Assembly (NCBI GenBank): GCA_947478535.1
Contig: CANJXD010000104.1
Location: 1 to 13,904, forward strand
From: Acetobacteraceae bacterium
Lineage (GTDB): Bacteria > Pseudomonadota > Alphaproteobacteria > Acetobacterales > Acetobacteraceae
DNA: 13,904 nucleotides
Reading direction: 5' to 3'
The position numbers and the translations under genes are program-made. This document shows, in pieces, positions 1 through 8,402 of the stretch. A model generated the notes under the pieces. That model saw only the letters and a program-made list of their open reading frames with translations, ran no database searches and was not told the DNA's origin. Every line of letters begins with the position of its first letter. The first letter of the stretch is position 1.

Positions 1-1
1 G

Positions 2-619
2 GAGGAAGGCTTCGAGACGGGGCGGCTGATCGCGCTGGGACATGAAAGCCCGGCCCGGATGGAAGCGCCCGGCACCTGGCTGCTGGAGGAAGCCTATCTC
101 AAGCCCTTCGCCGGCGTCCGCCACGCGCATTACGCGGCGGCGGCGGCGATCGCGCTCCGGGGGCGTCTGGCCGCCGCCGGGGCCGGAGGCCCCATCACTC
201 TCGCCACCTATGCTGAGGCCCTCCGCTACGCCGGCAACCGGGGCCCCACCGCCGCCATCTCCGCCCAGTTCAGCCTGAGCTGGGCCGTCGCCTGCGCGCT
301 GCACCAGGGCGATCTCGGCCCCGCCGCCTATACCGAAGCCGCCCTGGCGGACCCGACGCTGCGTGCCCTCGAAGCCGCCGTGGTGCTGGTGGAGAATCCT
401 GCGCTGACCGCCGCCGGCCTGCGCGGCGCCGCCGTCACCATCGGCGGCGAAAGTGCCAGCGTCACCGGCGTGACCGGCGACCCGGACCGCCCGATGACGG
501 AAAGCGAGGCGGTGGCGAAGTTTTCCCGATTTGCCACCCCCACCCTCGGGGCCGAGGGTGTCTCCCGCGCCATTGCCACCCTGCTGCATGACCAGCCAGC
601 CAAGGATCTTTTCGGCTGA
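2..619 (+). CDS. MmgE/PrpD family protein, C-terminal part (5' end outside the window)
   Basis: Reading frame 2 is open from the window edge to the TGA at 617-619 and encodes about 205 residues; family members are usually about 450 aa, so the N-terminal half is missing. Visible family hallmarks are KPFAGVRHAHYA (residues 34-45 of the visible part; compare the family KPYxxCRHTH), a segment AQFSLSWAVACALHQGDL like the usual xRFSLPYAVAxALxxGxx, and a C-terminal GDPDRPMTESE followed by AVAKFSRFA. The superfamily includes 2-methylcitrate dehydratase, cis-aconitate decarboxylase and iminodisuccinate epimerase, and the substrate here cannot be read from sequence. The stop codon overlaps the next ATG by one base (TGATG), so it is translationally coupled to the FAD monooxygenase, which suggests a role in the same catabolic route. 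Family assignment is good; specific activity is unknown. Confidence 0.85.
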   Translation, partial: EEGFETGRLIALGHESPARMEAPGTWLLEEAYLKPFAGVRHAHYAAAAAIALRGRLAAAGAGGPITLATYAEALRYAGNRGPTAAISAQFSLSWAVACALHQGDLGPAAYTEAALADPTLRALEAAVVLVENPALTAAGLRGAAVTIGGESASVTGVTGDPDRPMTESEAVAKFSRFATPTLGAEGVSRAIATLLHDQPAKDLFG

Positions 620-1761
620 TGGACGCTGACATCCTGATCTCTGGCGCCGGCCCGGTTGGCCTGACCCTCGCCTTGGCGCTGCGCCAGCGCGGCATCGCCG
701 TCCGCGTGCTGGAAAAGCGGGAGGGCCTGTCCACCGCCTCCCGCGCCTCCACCTTCCACCCGCCCACACTCGATGCGCTGGACAGCCTCGGCGTGCTGCG
801 GCCCCTGCTGCCCGGCGGGGTGCGGATCGACCGCATCCTCTGGCGCCGGGTCGATGACGGCACGGCGGCGACGCTCGATCTCGGCATCCTCGCCGCGGAG
901 ACCGGCTTCCCGCATCGCTGGCACCGCGAACAGCAGGATGTCACGCCCGCCCTTCTTGCCGCGCTTCCCCCCGGCACCGTCCGCTTCCAGGCGGGGGTGG
1001 AGGCGATGGAGCAGGATGCGGCAGGCGTCACGCTGCACGCGGCGGACGGCTCCACCCACCGCGCACGCTACGCCATCGGCTGCGATGGCGCCGGAGGGGC
1101 GCTGCGTGGCCTCGCCGGCATCGGGGCGGAGACGAATGACTACGCGCATCGCGTGGTGCGCCTGCTCACGCCCGTCGATCTGCGGGACCACATCGCTGAC
1201 CTCGATGGCCTTGGCTACCTCTATGATGCGACGGGGTCCTGTTCCCTGCTGCGGATGCCCAAGGTCTGGCGCCTGATCTTCCGCGTCGCCCCGGAGATGA
1301 CGGATGAGGCCGCGCTGGCGGAGGACCACGCCCGCGCCCGCATCGCCCGCTTCCTGCCGGCGCTGCGCGACCTGCCGATCGAGGGGCGGGACGTCTATGG
1401 CGTGAAGCGTGCCATGGCGACGGCCTATCGCGCCGGCCGCGTGCTGCTCGCCGGAGATGCCGCCCACCTGACCAATACGCGGGGCGGGATGAACATGAAT
1501 GCCGGCGTGCATGATGCGATGACGCTGGCCGCCACGCTCGATGCCGTCTTGAAGGGCGCGTCCGATCGGCTGCTGCAATCCTGGGCGGATGCCCGGCTGC
1601 ATGTGGTGCGGGACGCCCTGCTGCCTCGCACCGATGCCAGGGTTTCCGCCAGCCCGGCGGACGAGGTGGCCCGCATGGCCGCCATGACCCACGGCGAGGC
1701 GCTGTCCTGGGCGAGGGAGGCCTCGATGCTCGATATCGCCAAGGTGGGAATGCCGGCATGA
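619..1761 (+). CDS. FAD-dependent monooxygenase (aromatic hydroxylase family)
   Basis: This 380-aa protein has the three motifs of group A flavoprotein monooxygenases: an N-terminal Rossmann GAGPVG at residues 9-14 with E32 ending strand 2 (LEKR), the GCDG motif at 154-157, and GDAAH at 279-283 followed by a GGMNMNAGVHDA helix start. Enzymes of this type use NAD(P)H and O2 to hydroxylate aromatic or heteroaromatic rings in the cytoplasm. It begins on the last base of the MmgE/PrpD stop and overlaps the following gene by four bases (ATGA), so the three genes look like one operon. An AAGGA about 12 nt upstream may serve as ribosome site, helped by coupling. Two positions are unusual: the proline commonly seen after GDAAH is replaced (NTRGG), and GCDG is followed by AGGALR rather than ARSxVR. 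Substrate is unknown; NicC-like or PHBH-like activity would be a guess. Confidence 0.88.
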   Translation: MDADILISGAGPVGLTLALALRQRGIAVRVLEKREGLSTASRASTFHPPTLDALDSLGVLRPLLPGGVRIDRILWRRVDDGTAATLDLGILAAETGFPHRWHREQQDVTPALLAALPPGTVRFQAGVEAMEQDAAGVTLHAADGSTHRARYAIGCDGAGGALRGLAGIGAETNDYAHRVVRLLTPVDLRDHIADLDGLGYLYDATGSCSLLRMPKVWRLIFRVAPEMTDEAALAEDHARARIARFLPALRDLPIEGRDVYGVKRAMATAYRAGRVLLAGDAAHLTNTRGGMNMNAGVHDAMTLAATLDAVLKGASDRLLQSWADARLHVVRDALLPRTDARVSASPADEVARMAAMTHGEALSWAREASMLDIAKVGMPA

Positions 1762-2516
1762 CCGACCCCTCGCCCGCGTGGCCGCCGCGCCACTGGCACC
1801 CCACGCACCGCGTCGCCCTCGTCACCCCCTCCGCCAACCCCGCGGTGGAGCATGAGATCCGCCACCTGCTGGCGCCGGAAGCGGCGCTGCATGTCACGCG
1901 GATGCCGGTGATGCCGGGCACCACCCTCGAACAGCGCAACGCCGCCTATATCGAGGCGCTGGACCGCTCCCTCGATGGTTTCGGCGCCCTGCCGCTGGAT
2001 GCCGCGATCTATGGCATCACCGGCCCGAGCTACGCCGTGCCGCCGGCGGAGGATGCGGCGACGCAGGAGCGCGTCTCCGCGGCGCTCGGCAGGCCGATGG
2101 TGTTGGCGGCCCGCGGCATCGCGGAATCGCTGGCCGCGCTCGGCCGCCCGAAGCTGCTGCTGTTCTCCCCCTACCCCGGCTGGCTGACCGAGCGCGCCGA
2201 ACGCTACTGGCGCGCCGAGGGGCTGGAGTTGGTGGACAGCTACAAGGTCAGCGAGACCTTCCGCGCCTATGAGCTGACGCCTGAGGAAGTGGCGGATGGC
2301 CTGGCGAAGTTGCGCCCACCGGCGGATTGCGCCGTGCTGCTCTCCGGCACCGGGATGCCGACGCTGGATGCGATGCGCTGGATGCGGGAGAGGATCGGGG
2401 TGCCGATGCTCTCGTCCAACCTCGGCTGCGCCTATGCGGTCTCGGCGCGCCTCGGGCTGAAGGCCGGGCCAGCGATGGCCGATTGCAACCCAGAACTGGC
2501 AACGAAGCTGCGGTAG
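1758..2516 (+). CDS. Asp/Glu racemase superfamily protein (maleate isomerase/arylmalonate decarboxylase-like), both catalytic cysteines absent
   Basis: This 252-aa protein has the expected length and two-lobed layout of the maleate isomerase/arylmalonate decarboxylase branch. TPSANPAVEHEI (residues 23-34) matches the N-terminal PSxNxxxE motif. YGITGPSY (85-92) stands where relatives have YxCTSxS. LSGTGMPTLDAM (195-206) stands where relatives have a CTN(x)RTLD motif, followed by the typical GVPMLSSN (214-221). The normal catalytic cysteines are thus replaced by I87 and G197; the only cysteines are C191, C224 and C243. Family members isomerise maleate or decarboxylate malonates through a cysteine, so this protein must work differently or on another substrate. 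It starts in a 4-bp overlap with the monooxygenase, and is the last gene of the operon. The alignment is made by eye; fold assignment is good, function unknown. Confidence 0.82.
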   Translation: MTDPSPAWPPRHWHPTHRVALVTPSANPAVEHEIRHLLAPEAALHVTRMPVMPGTTLEQRNAAYIEALDRSLDGFGALPLDAAIYGITGPSYAVPPAEDAATQERVSAALGRPMVLAARGIAESLAALGRPKLLLFSPYPGWLTERAERYWRAEGLELVDSYKVSETFRAYELTPEEVADGLAKLRPPADCAVLLSGTGMPTLDAMRWMRERIGVPMLSSNLGCAYAVSARLGLKAGPAMADCNPELATKLR

Positions 2517-2567
2517 GGCGTTGCCGCCAGTGCCGCGAAGGCAAGCCGGCGCCCGCCGTCTGAGGGC

Positions 2568-2615
2568 AAAAAAATACCACAAAAAAAGGCGCCTGCCGCT
2601 CCCGCGGAGGCGCCC
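2568..2615 (-). terminator. Intrinsic terminator of the DUF6481-like gene
   Basis: Stem GGCGCCT (2588-2594) pairs with AGGCGCC (2608-2614), continued by CCGC/GCGG around a TCCC loop. Read on the minus strand the hairpin is followed directly by seven T (2587-2581), and by a second seven-T run (2574-2568). This is a classical rho-independent terminator for the minus-strand gene ending at 2663. It lacks a T tract in the plus direction, so it is not an obvious terminator for the operon ending at 2516. Confidence 0.85.
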
Positions 2616-2630
2616 TTCATCGGCGAGATG

Positions 2631-2652
2631 GGCGAAGGCGGGTGCCTTCGCC
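2631..2652. repeat. Perfect 9-bp inverted repeat (hairpin) between convergent genes
   Basis: GGCGAAGGC (2631-2639), loop GGGT, GCCTTCGCC (2644-2652). It lies 11 bp beyond the stop of the minus-strand gene and before its T-rich terminator. It has no T tract on either side. It may protect the 3' end of the mRNA or slow polymerase from either direction. Confidence 0.55.
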
Positions 2653-2662
2653 GCGGTCGATC

Positions 2663-3100
2663 CTACTTCGTGCGGGACTTGCGGGCGGCGTAGCGGGCGT
2701 CCCGCTTGGCCTTCTGCTCGGCGGCGACGGACAGGGCGCGGGCCTTCTTCTCGGCGTCGAGGAGGTGGGCACGGTTCTGCGCGTCGATCTCCGCGGCCCG
2801 GGCGCGCATCGCGTCCTCGGCGGCGGCCTTCTCGGCTTCCTTCCGGGCAGCGGCGGCGGCGGCTTCGGCGGCGGCCTTCTCGGCAGCGATCCGGGCGGCT
2901 TCGGCCGCCTTTTCCGCGGCGCGTTCGGCCTGGCGCTGGGCGCGAGCGTCGGCGATGGCCTTCTGCTCCGCCATCTTCTGCTGGACCGAGGGATCGTCGA
3001 GTCGCGACTTGAGCGACTGGAACTTCTCGGCTGCCTTCTTACGGGCTTCTTCCGCCGCGTTGCGACGGTCGTTGAAATCAAAAAGCTTGCGTGCCTGCAT
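2663..3100 (-). CDS. DUF6481-like small coiled-coil protein
   Basis: A 145-aa protein starting MQARKLFDFNDRRNAAEEAR. That opening resembles the conserved N-terminus of DUF6481-type proteins (an FxxRxxAAxEA pattern), which are found mainly in Alphaproteobacteria and have no known function. The rest (about residues 15-145) is almost only Ala, Glu, Lys, Arg and Gln and should form one long charged helix or coiled coil. No signal peptide, membrane segment or catalytic motif is visible. It is longer than the roughly 110 aa I recall for the family because of an alanine-rich middle (75-95). The start at 3100 is chosen because the conserved motif begins there and a promoter-like sequence ends 6 nt upstream. 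There is no Shine-Dalgarno. The strand is supported by the promoter and terminator, although GC-rich low-complexity DNA opens long frames on the other strand. Family assignment is from memory of the N-terminal pattern. Confidence 0.75.
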   Translation of the reverse strand: MQARKLFDFNDRRNAAEEARKKAAEKFQSLKSRLDDPSVQQKMAEQKAIADARAQRQAERAAEKAAEAARIAAEKAAAEAAAAAARKEAEKAAAEDAMRARAAEIDAQNRAHLLDAEKKARALSVAAEQKAKRDARYAARKSRTK

Positions 3101-3106
3101 GGTGGC

Positions 3107-3135
3107 TACATAGACCTGTGCCGCGCAGAGGCCAA
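3107..3135 (-). promoter_or_regulatory. Candidate sigma-70-type promoter giving a leaderless mRNA
   Basis: On the minus strand TTGGCC (3135-3130) and TATGTA (3112-3107) are separated by exactly 17 bp. The -10 box ends 6 nt before the ATG at 3100, so transcription would start at or next to the start codon. The lack of any Shine-Dalgarno fits this. The boxes match the consensus only in part, so this is inference. Confidence 0.4.
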
Positions 3136-3171
3136 GGCCTGTATCCCCGCGCCGGACGCAACCCGGCACGG

Positions 3172-3200
3172 CAATTTTGCAACCCACTCAATTTTGCAAC
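3172..3200. repeat. 12-bp direct repeat, candidate operator
   Basis: CAATTTTGCAAC occurs twice without mismatch, at 3172-3183 and 3189-3200, start-to-start distance 17 bp. Each copy contains the palindrome TTGCAA. This AT-rich pair stands out in roughly 70% GC surroundings. It lies 72-100 bp upstream of the DUF6481-like start, and also between that gene and the amtB terminator. It could bind a regulator, but no known operator is recognised. Confidence 0.6.
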
Positions 3201-3228
3201 ACTGCATGCCAACGAAGCCCCCTGAACG

Positions 3229-3262
3229 GAAAAGGGCGCCGGGTTGCCCCGACGCCCTTTCC
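3229..3262 (-). terminator. Intrinsic terminator of glnK-amtB
   Basis: AAAGGGCG (3231-3238) pairs with CGCCCTTT (3253-3260), extended past one mismatch by CGGG/CCCG around a TTGC loop. On the minus strand the stem is followed by TTTTCC. It lies 50 bp after the amtB stop and separates that operon from the DUF6481-like gene downstream. The T tract is short. Confidence 0.7.
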
Positions 3263-3309
3263 AGCTCCGGCGGGCGGCGCCTTTCGCGCGCCACCCCCGG
3301 GTTGAAGGA

Positions 3310-4638
3310 TCAGCCCAGGCGCTCGCCGTGCAGCACCACGTCCAGGCCCTCACGCTCCTCTTCCTCGGAGACGCGGAGACCGACGATGGCGTCCACGATC
3401 TTCAGCAGGATGTAGGTCACGACCGCCGTGAACAGGAACACCGCACCCACCGCGTAGCATTGCAGCAGGAACTGCGCGCCCGAACCGGACGAGCCCTCGG
3501 GCAGCGCCGGGGTGGCGGAAAGCGGGCCATAGGCGAAGATGCCCGTCAGCAGCGCGCCAAGGATGCCGCACACGCCATGCACGCCGAAGGCGTCCAGGCT
3601 GTCGTCATACCCGCAGGCATGCTTCAGCGCCGTGGCGCCCCAGAAGCCGGCGAGGCCGGCAACCGCACCAATGATCAGCGCCGCACCCGGCATCACGAAA
3701 CCCGCCGCCGGGGTGATGGCAACCAGGCCCGCCACCGCGCCGGAAATGGCACCGAGGACGGACGGCTTGCCCTTGATCATCCATTCCGCCGCCAGCCAGG
3801 CGAGCACCGCCGCCGCCGCCGCGACCTGCGTGACCAGCATCGCCATGCCGGCGCGCGCACCGGCGCCCACGGCGGAACCGGCATTGAAGCCGAACCAGCC
3901 CACCCACAGCAGACCAGCGCCGATCACGGCGAAGGCGAGGTTGTAGGGAGACATGTTGTCGGTGCCGTAGCCAACGCGCTTGCCGAGCACGAGCGCCGCC
4001 ACCAGGCCGGCAACGCCGGCATTGATGTGCACCACCGTGCCGCCCGCGAAGTCCAGCGCACCGAGGGCGAACAGCCAGCCATTCGGATGCCAAACCCAAT
4101 GCGCGACGGGCGAATAGACCAGCAGCGTCCACAGGGAGATGAACAGCAGCAGGGCGGAGAACTTCATCCGGTCCGCCACAGCGCCAGTGATCAGCGCCGC
4201 GGTGATGATGGCGAAGGTCATCTGGAACATCGCGAAGACGCTTTCCGGGATGGTCGTCGCCACCGCCGCGTCACCACTGCCCAGCGTGAAGGGCTTGTCC
4301 CAGCCTTCCGCCATGCCCGCCATGAACAGGCGGGACACGTCGCCGATCCAGGCATTGCCCTCGCCGAAGGCGAGGCTGTAGCCCACCGCCACCCACAGCA
4401 CGCCGACCACGGCCGTGATGGCGAAGGTCTGCATCATCGTGGCCAGCACGTTCTTCTTCCGGACCATGCCGGCGTAGAACAGCGCCAGGCCAGGCACCGC
4501 CATCATCAGCACGATGGCGGAGCTGGTCAGCATCCAGGCGGTATCGCCCGTGTCGATCTTCGCGTCCTCCGCGAAGGCCGAACCGGCCGCGACCATCGCC
4601 GGCAGCGCCAAGGCGATGGCGCGCGCAAGCATCCTCAT
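3310..4638 (-). CDS. amtB: Ammonium transporter AmtB
   Basis: Amt/MEP/Rh family channel that conducts ammonium into the cell through the inner membrane as a trimer. Counted from this start the protein is 442 aa: a signal-peptide-like segment ending GSAFA, then eleven expected hydrophobic helices. The family signature DFAGGTVVHINAGVAG is present with the first pore histidine, GVHG carries the second, and FQMTF matches the outer phenylalanine gate. The cytoplasmic tail SEEEEREGLDVVLHGE is typical of Amt proteins that bind GlnK. Start choice: a GTG at 4680 overlaps the glnK stop (GTGA), and ATGs occur at 4674, 4638 and 4632. I prefer 4638 (or 4632) because it gives a normal short signal peptide and has GGGGA upstream. 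The longer form adds 14 residues. It is cotranscribed with glnK, and ends in its own terminator. Confidence 0.95.
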   Translation of the reverse strand: MRMLARAIALALPAMVAAGSAFAEDAKIDTGDTAWMLTSSAIVLMMAVPGLALFYAGMVRKKNVLATMMQTFAITAVVGVLWVAVGYSLAFGEGNAWIGDVSRLFMAGMAEGWDKPFTLGSGDAAVATTIPESVFAMFQMTFAIITAALITGAVADRMKFSALLLFISLWTLLVYSPVAHWVWHPNGWLFALGALDFAGGTVVHINAGVAGLVAALVLGKRVGYGTDNMSPYNLAFAVIGAGLLWVGWFGFNAGSAVGAGARAGMAMLVTQVAAAAAVLAWLAAEWMIKGKPSVLGAISGAVAGLVAITPAAGFVMPGAALIIGAVAGLAGFWGATALKHACGYDDSLDAFGVHGVCGILGALLTGIFAYGPLSATPALPEGSSGSGAQFLLQCYAVGAVFLFTAVVTYILLKIVDAIVGLRVSEEEEREGLDVVLHGERLG

Positions 4639-4676
4639 TCCCCGTATCCCCGTCTTGAAGGTGTTGCCCGACATGG

Positions 4677-6529
<1,853 letters not shown>

Positions 6530-6552
6530 GCGTCAGCCGCGCGCTTGCGCCG

Positions 6553-6578
6553 GCCCTACCCCGCCGCCCTACCCCGCC
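6553..6578. repeat. 13-bp perfect tandem duplication at the sensor kinase stop codon
   Basis: GCCCTACCCCGCC occurs at 6553-6565 and again at 6566-6578 with no gap. The second copy includes the TAG stop (6569-6571) and the last codons of the minus-strand kinase. The first copy is noncoding. It is probably a slippage duplication, and does not change the protein end. Confidence 0.75.
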
Positions 6579-8257
6579 GGCAACCGCACGATGAAGCGCG
6601 CGCCCGTCACCTGGCCCGCCAGGTCCCGCTTGTTCTCGGCGCTGATCCGCCCGCGCAGTCCCTCGACGATCTGCCGTGAGATCGACAGGCCGAGCCCCGA
6701 ATGCTGGCCGAAGCGTTCCCCGCGCGGCCGTTCGGAATAGAAGCGGTCGAAGATGCTCTCCAGCTTCGCATCGGGGATGCCAGGGCCTTCATCCTCGATG
6801 ATGAATTCCACCATCTGCCCGGTCGGCCGCGCGCGGACATGCACATGGCCGTCCTTCGGGCTGAAGGACACCGCGTTGCCGATCAGGTTGCGGAACACCT
6901 GCACGACGCGCCCTTCCACCCCGCGCACGATCAAGCCCTCCGTCGGCGCCTCGATCTCCACCGAGGGGTCGCCCTCCTCCCGCGTCGCCGCGTGCAATTC
7001 GCCGAGCGCGGACAGGATGGGGGCCACATCGAAGGGCTGGGCGATGGCGCGGGACAATTCGGCATCGACGCGGGAGCTGTCGGCGATATCGTTGATCAGC
7101 CTATCCATCCGCACCGCGTCATCGGCGATGATGGCCAGCAGGCGGCGCTGCTTCACCGGGTCCTCGATGCGGCGCAGCGTCTCGATCGCGCTGCGCACGC
7201 TGGTCAGCGGGTTCCGCAATTCATGCGCCACATCCGCCGCGAAGCGTTCATTCGCGTCGATCCGCGCCCAGAGCGCGCGCGCTGCCGTCTGCAGGTCCCG
7301 CGCCAGCACGCCGATCTCATCCTGCCGGGCCAGCAGCCCCTTCGGCACGCTGCCGCCCCGCCCCTCGCCTTCCCGCATCGCCGCCGCGGCCTGGGCGAGT
7401 TGCAGGATCGGCGTCGCCAGCGTGCGGGCGAGGTAGAAGGACAGCAGCACCGTCAGCACGAGCGCGATGGAGAATAGCGCCAGGACGGAAACGCGGATTT
7501 CCAGCAGCCGCGCATCGACCTCCCGCGCTTCCCGCGTCAGCAGCACAATGCCGACGGAAGCGGCACCGCGCCGCGCCGGCTCGGCGACGGAGACCAGCAG
7601 GCGCCCGTCGCTGGTGCGGCGGATATAGGGGCGGACGCCACCTTCGAGCGCGAGGCGCAACTCCTCCCGGCGGTCGGTGCCGGTCTGGCCGCCCTGGGTG
7701 CCGCCGAATTCGGGCTGCCAGTCGAAGGACGGCGCATCGGGGCTGGCATCCACCACCACCTCGTCCCGCGCCTGGCGGGGCAGCAGGGTCAGCAGCCGGT
7801 CATACAGCCCCGCCACCGTCCCCGCGAAGGCGCCGCGCGGCTCCGTCGGCGGCAAAGGTTCCGTGACGATGGCCCCGCCGGGGCCTTCCCGCACGCGGCT
7901 GTCGGCGACCAGCAGGCCGGTATTGTCGAACAGTCTCGCCTGGGTGTTGGGGGATGGCTCCACCAGCCGGCGCAGCAGCGGGCGGGCGGCTTCCGGCACC
8001 AGGATGGTGCGGTCATCCCGCGGACGGGTCGCGGTTTCGCCGATCGCCGCGGCATAGATCCGCGCCTGGGTCCGCAGCGCCTCCACCTCCGCCGCCAGCA
8101 ACCCGTTCTGATACTGGTCGAGATAGAGCAGGGCGGCCGCCAGCAGCGCCGGCGGCAGGGCGTTCAGCAGCAGGATGCGGCGCAGCAGCGGCGACAGCCA
8201 GCGGCGCGGGCGCGTCTCGGTCTGGGGGGAGGGCGGCGGGCCGCCCGCATCCGGCAT
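6569..8257 (-). CDS. ChvG/ExoS-like sensor histidine kinase
   Basis: This 562-aa inner-membrane kinase has a cytoplasmic Pro-rich N-terminus, a first membrane helix (about 26-46), a periplasmic sensor domain (about 47-255), a second helix (about 256-276), a HAMP linker (277-330), a dimerisation domain with the phospho-acceptor H345 in ADVAHELRNPLTSVRS, and a catalytic ATPase domain with N-box (N457-N461), DEGPGIP (489-495) and GLGLS (521-525). The H-box and the end (ISRQIVEG, then GARFIVRLPAG) closely resemble ChvG/ExoS, the alphaproteobacterial envelope/acid sensor paired with ChvI. The sensor contains ARLFDNTGLLVADSR, typical of the stimulus-sensing domain of that family. No response regulator or hprK neighbour is present, unlike the usual chvI-chvG-hprK order. 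The start at 8257 has no Shine-Dalgarno. It is divergent from the acyl-CoA synthetase. Confidence 0.9.
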   Translation of the reverse strand: MPDAGGPPPSPQTETRPRRWLSPLLRRILLLNALPPALLAAALLYLDQYQNGLLAAEVEALRTQARIYAAAIGETATRPRDDRTILVPEAARPLLRRLVEPSPNTQARLFDNTGLLVADSRVREGPGGAIVTEPLPPTEPRGAFAGTVAGLYDRLLTLLPRQARDEVVVDASPDAPSFDWQPEFGGTQGGQTGTDRREELRLALEGGVRPYIRRTSDGRLLVSVAEPARRGAASVGIVLLTREAREVDARLLEIRVSVLALFSIALVLTVLLSFYLARTLATPILQLAQAAAAMREGEGRGGSVPKGLLARQDEIGVLARDLQTAARALWARIDANERFAADVAHELRNPLTSVRSAIETLRRIEDPVKQRRLLAIIADDAVRMDRLINDIADSSRVDAELSRAIAQPFDVAPILSALGELHAATREEGDPSVEIEAPTEGLIVRGVEGRVVQVFRNLIGNAVSFSPKDGHVHVRARPTGQMVEFIIEDEGPGIPDAKLESIFDRFYSERPRGERFGQHSGLGLSISRQIVEGLRGRISAENKRDLAGQVTGARFIVRLPAG

Positions 8258-8297
8258 GGGGATTTTTCAGTATCCAGGGCTTCGGCGGGGAGGCTAG

Positions 8298-8325
8298 CGC
8301 GGAAAGCACGATCGCGGAAAGCACG
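8298..8325. repeat. Tandem direct repeat in the divergent kinase/acyl-CoA synthetase promoter region
   Basis: CGCGGAAAGCACG occurs at 8298-8310 and 8313-8325, a 15-bp period with 13 identical bases. It lies 41 bp upstream of the kinase start and 78 bp upstream of the synthetase start. A repeat in this position may be a paired regulator half-site affecting either gene. No known site is recognised, and no good -10/-35 pair is seen in the 145-bp gap. Confidence 0.55.
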
Positions 8326-8402
8326 GGGGAAGCCATGCCACCCGTTGCCAGCCGCGCCGCTTCGGCCAAGACTTCGCGGCAAGGACGAAGGGGGGAACCG
8401 GC

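Noticed and set aside
328..1692. Minus-strand open frame of 454 codons under the MmgE/PrpD and monooxygenase genes
   Set aside because: The composition is typical of a reverse-frame shadow, and the plus strand has clear family motifs in both genes.
2642..3415. Plus-strand frame of 257 codons, Gly/Leu-rich, opposite the DUF6481-like gene
   Set aside because: The Gly/Leu-rich first part is an antisense reading of Ala/Glu/Lys codons, and the frame then runs through the amtB terminator. Promoter and terminator signals support the minus strand.
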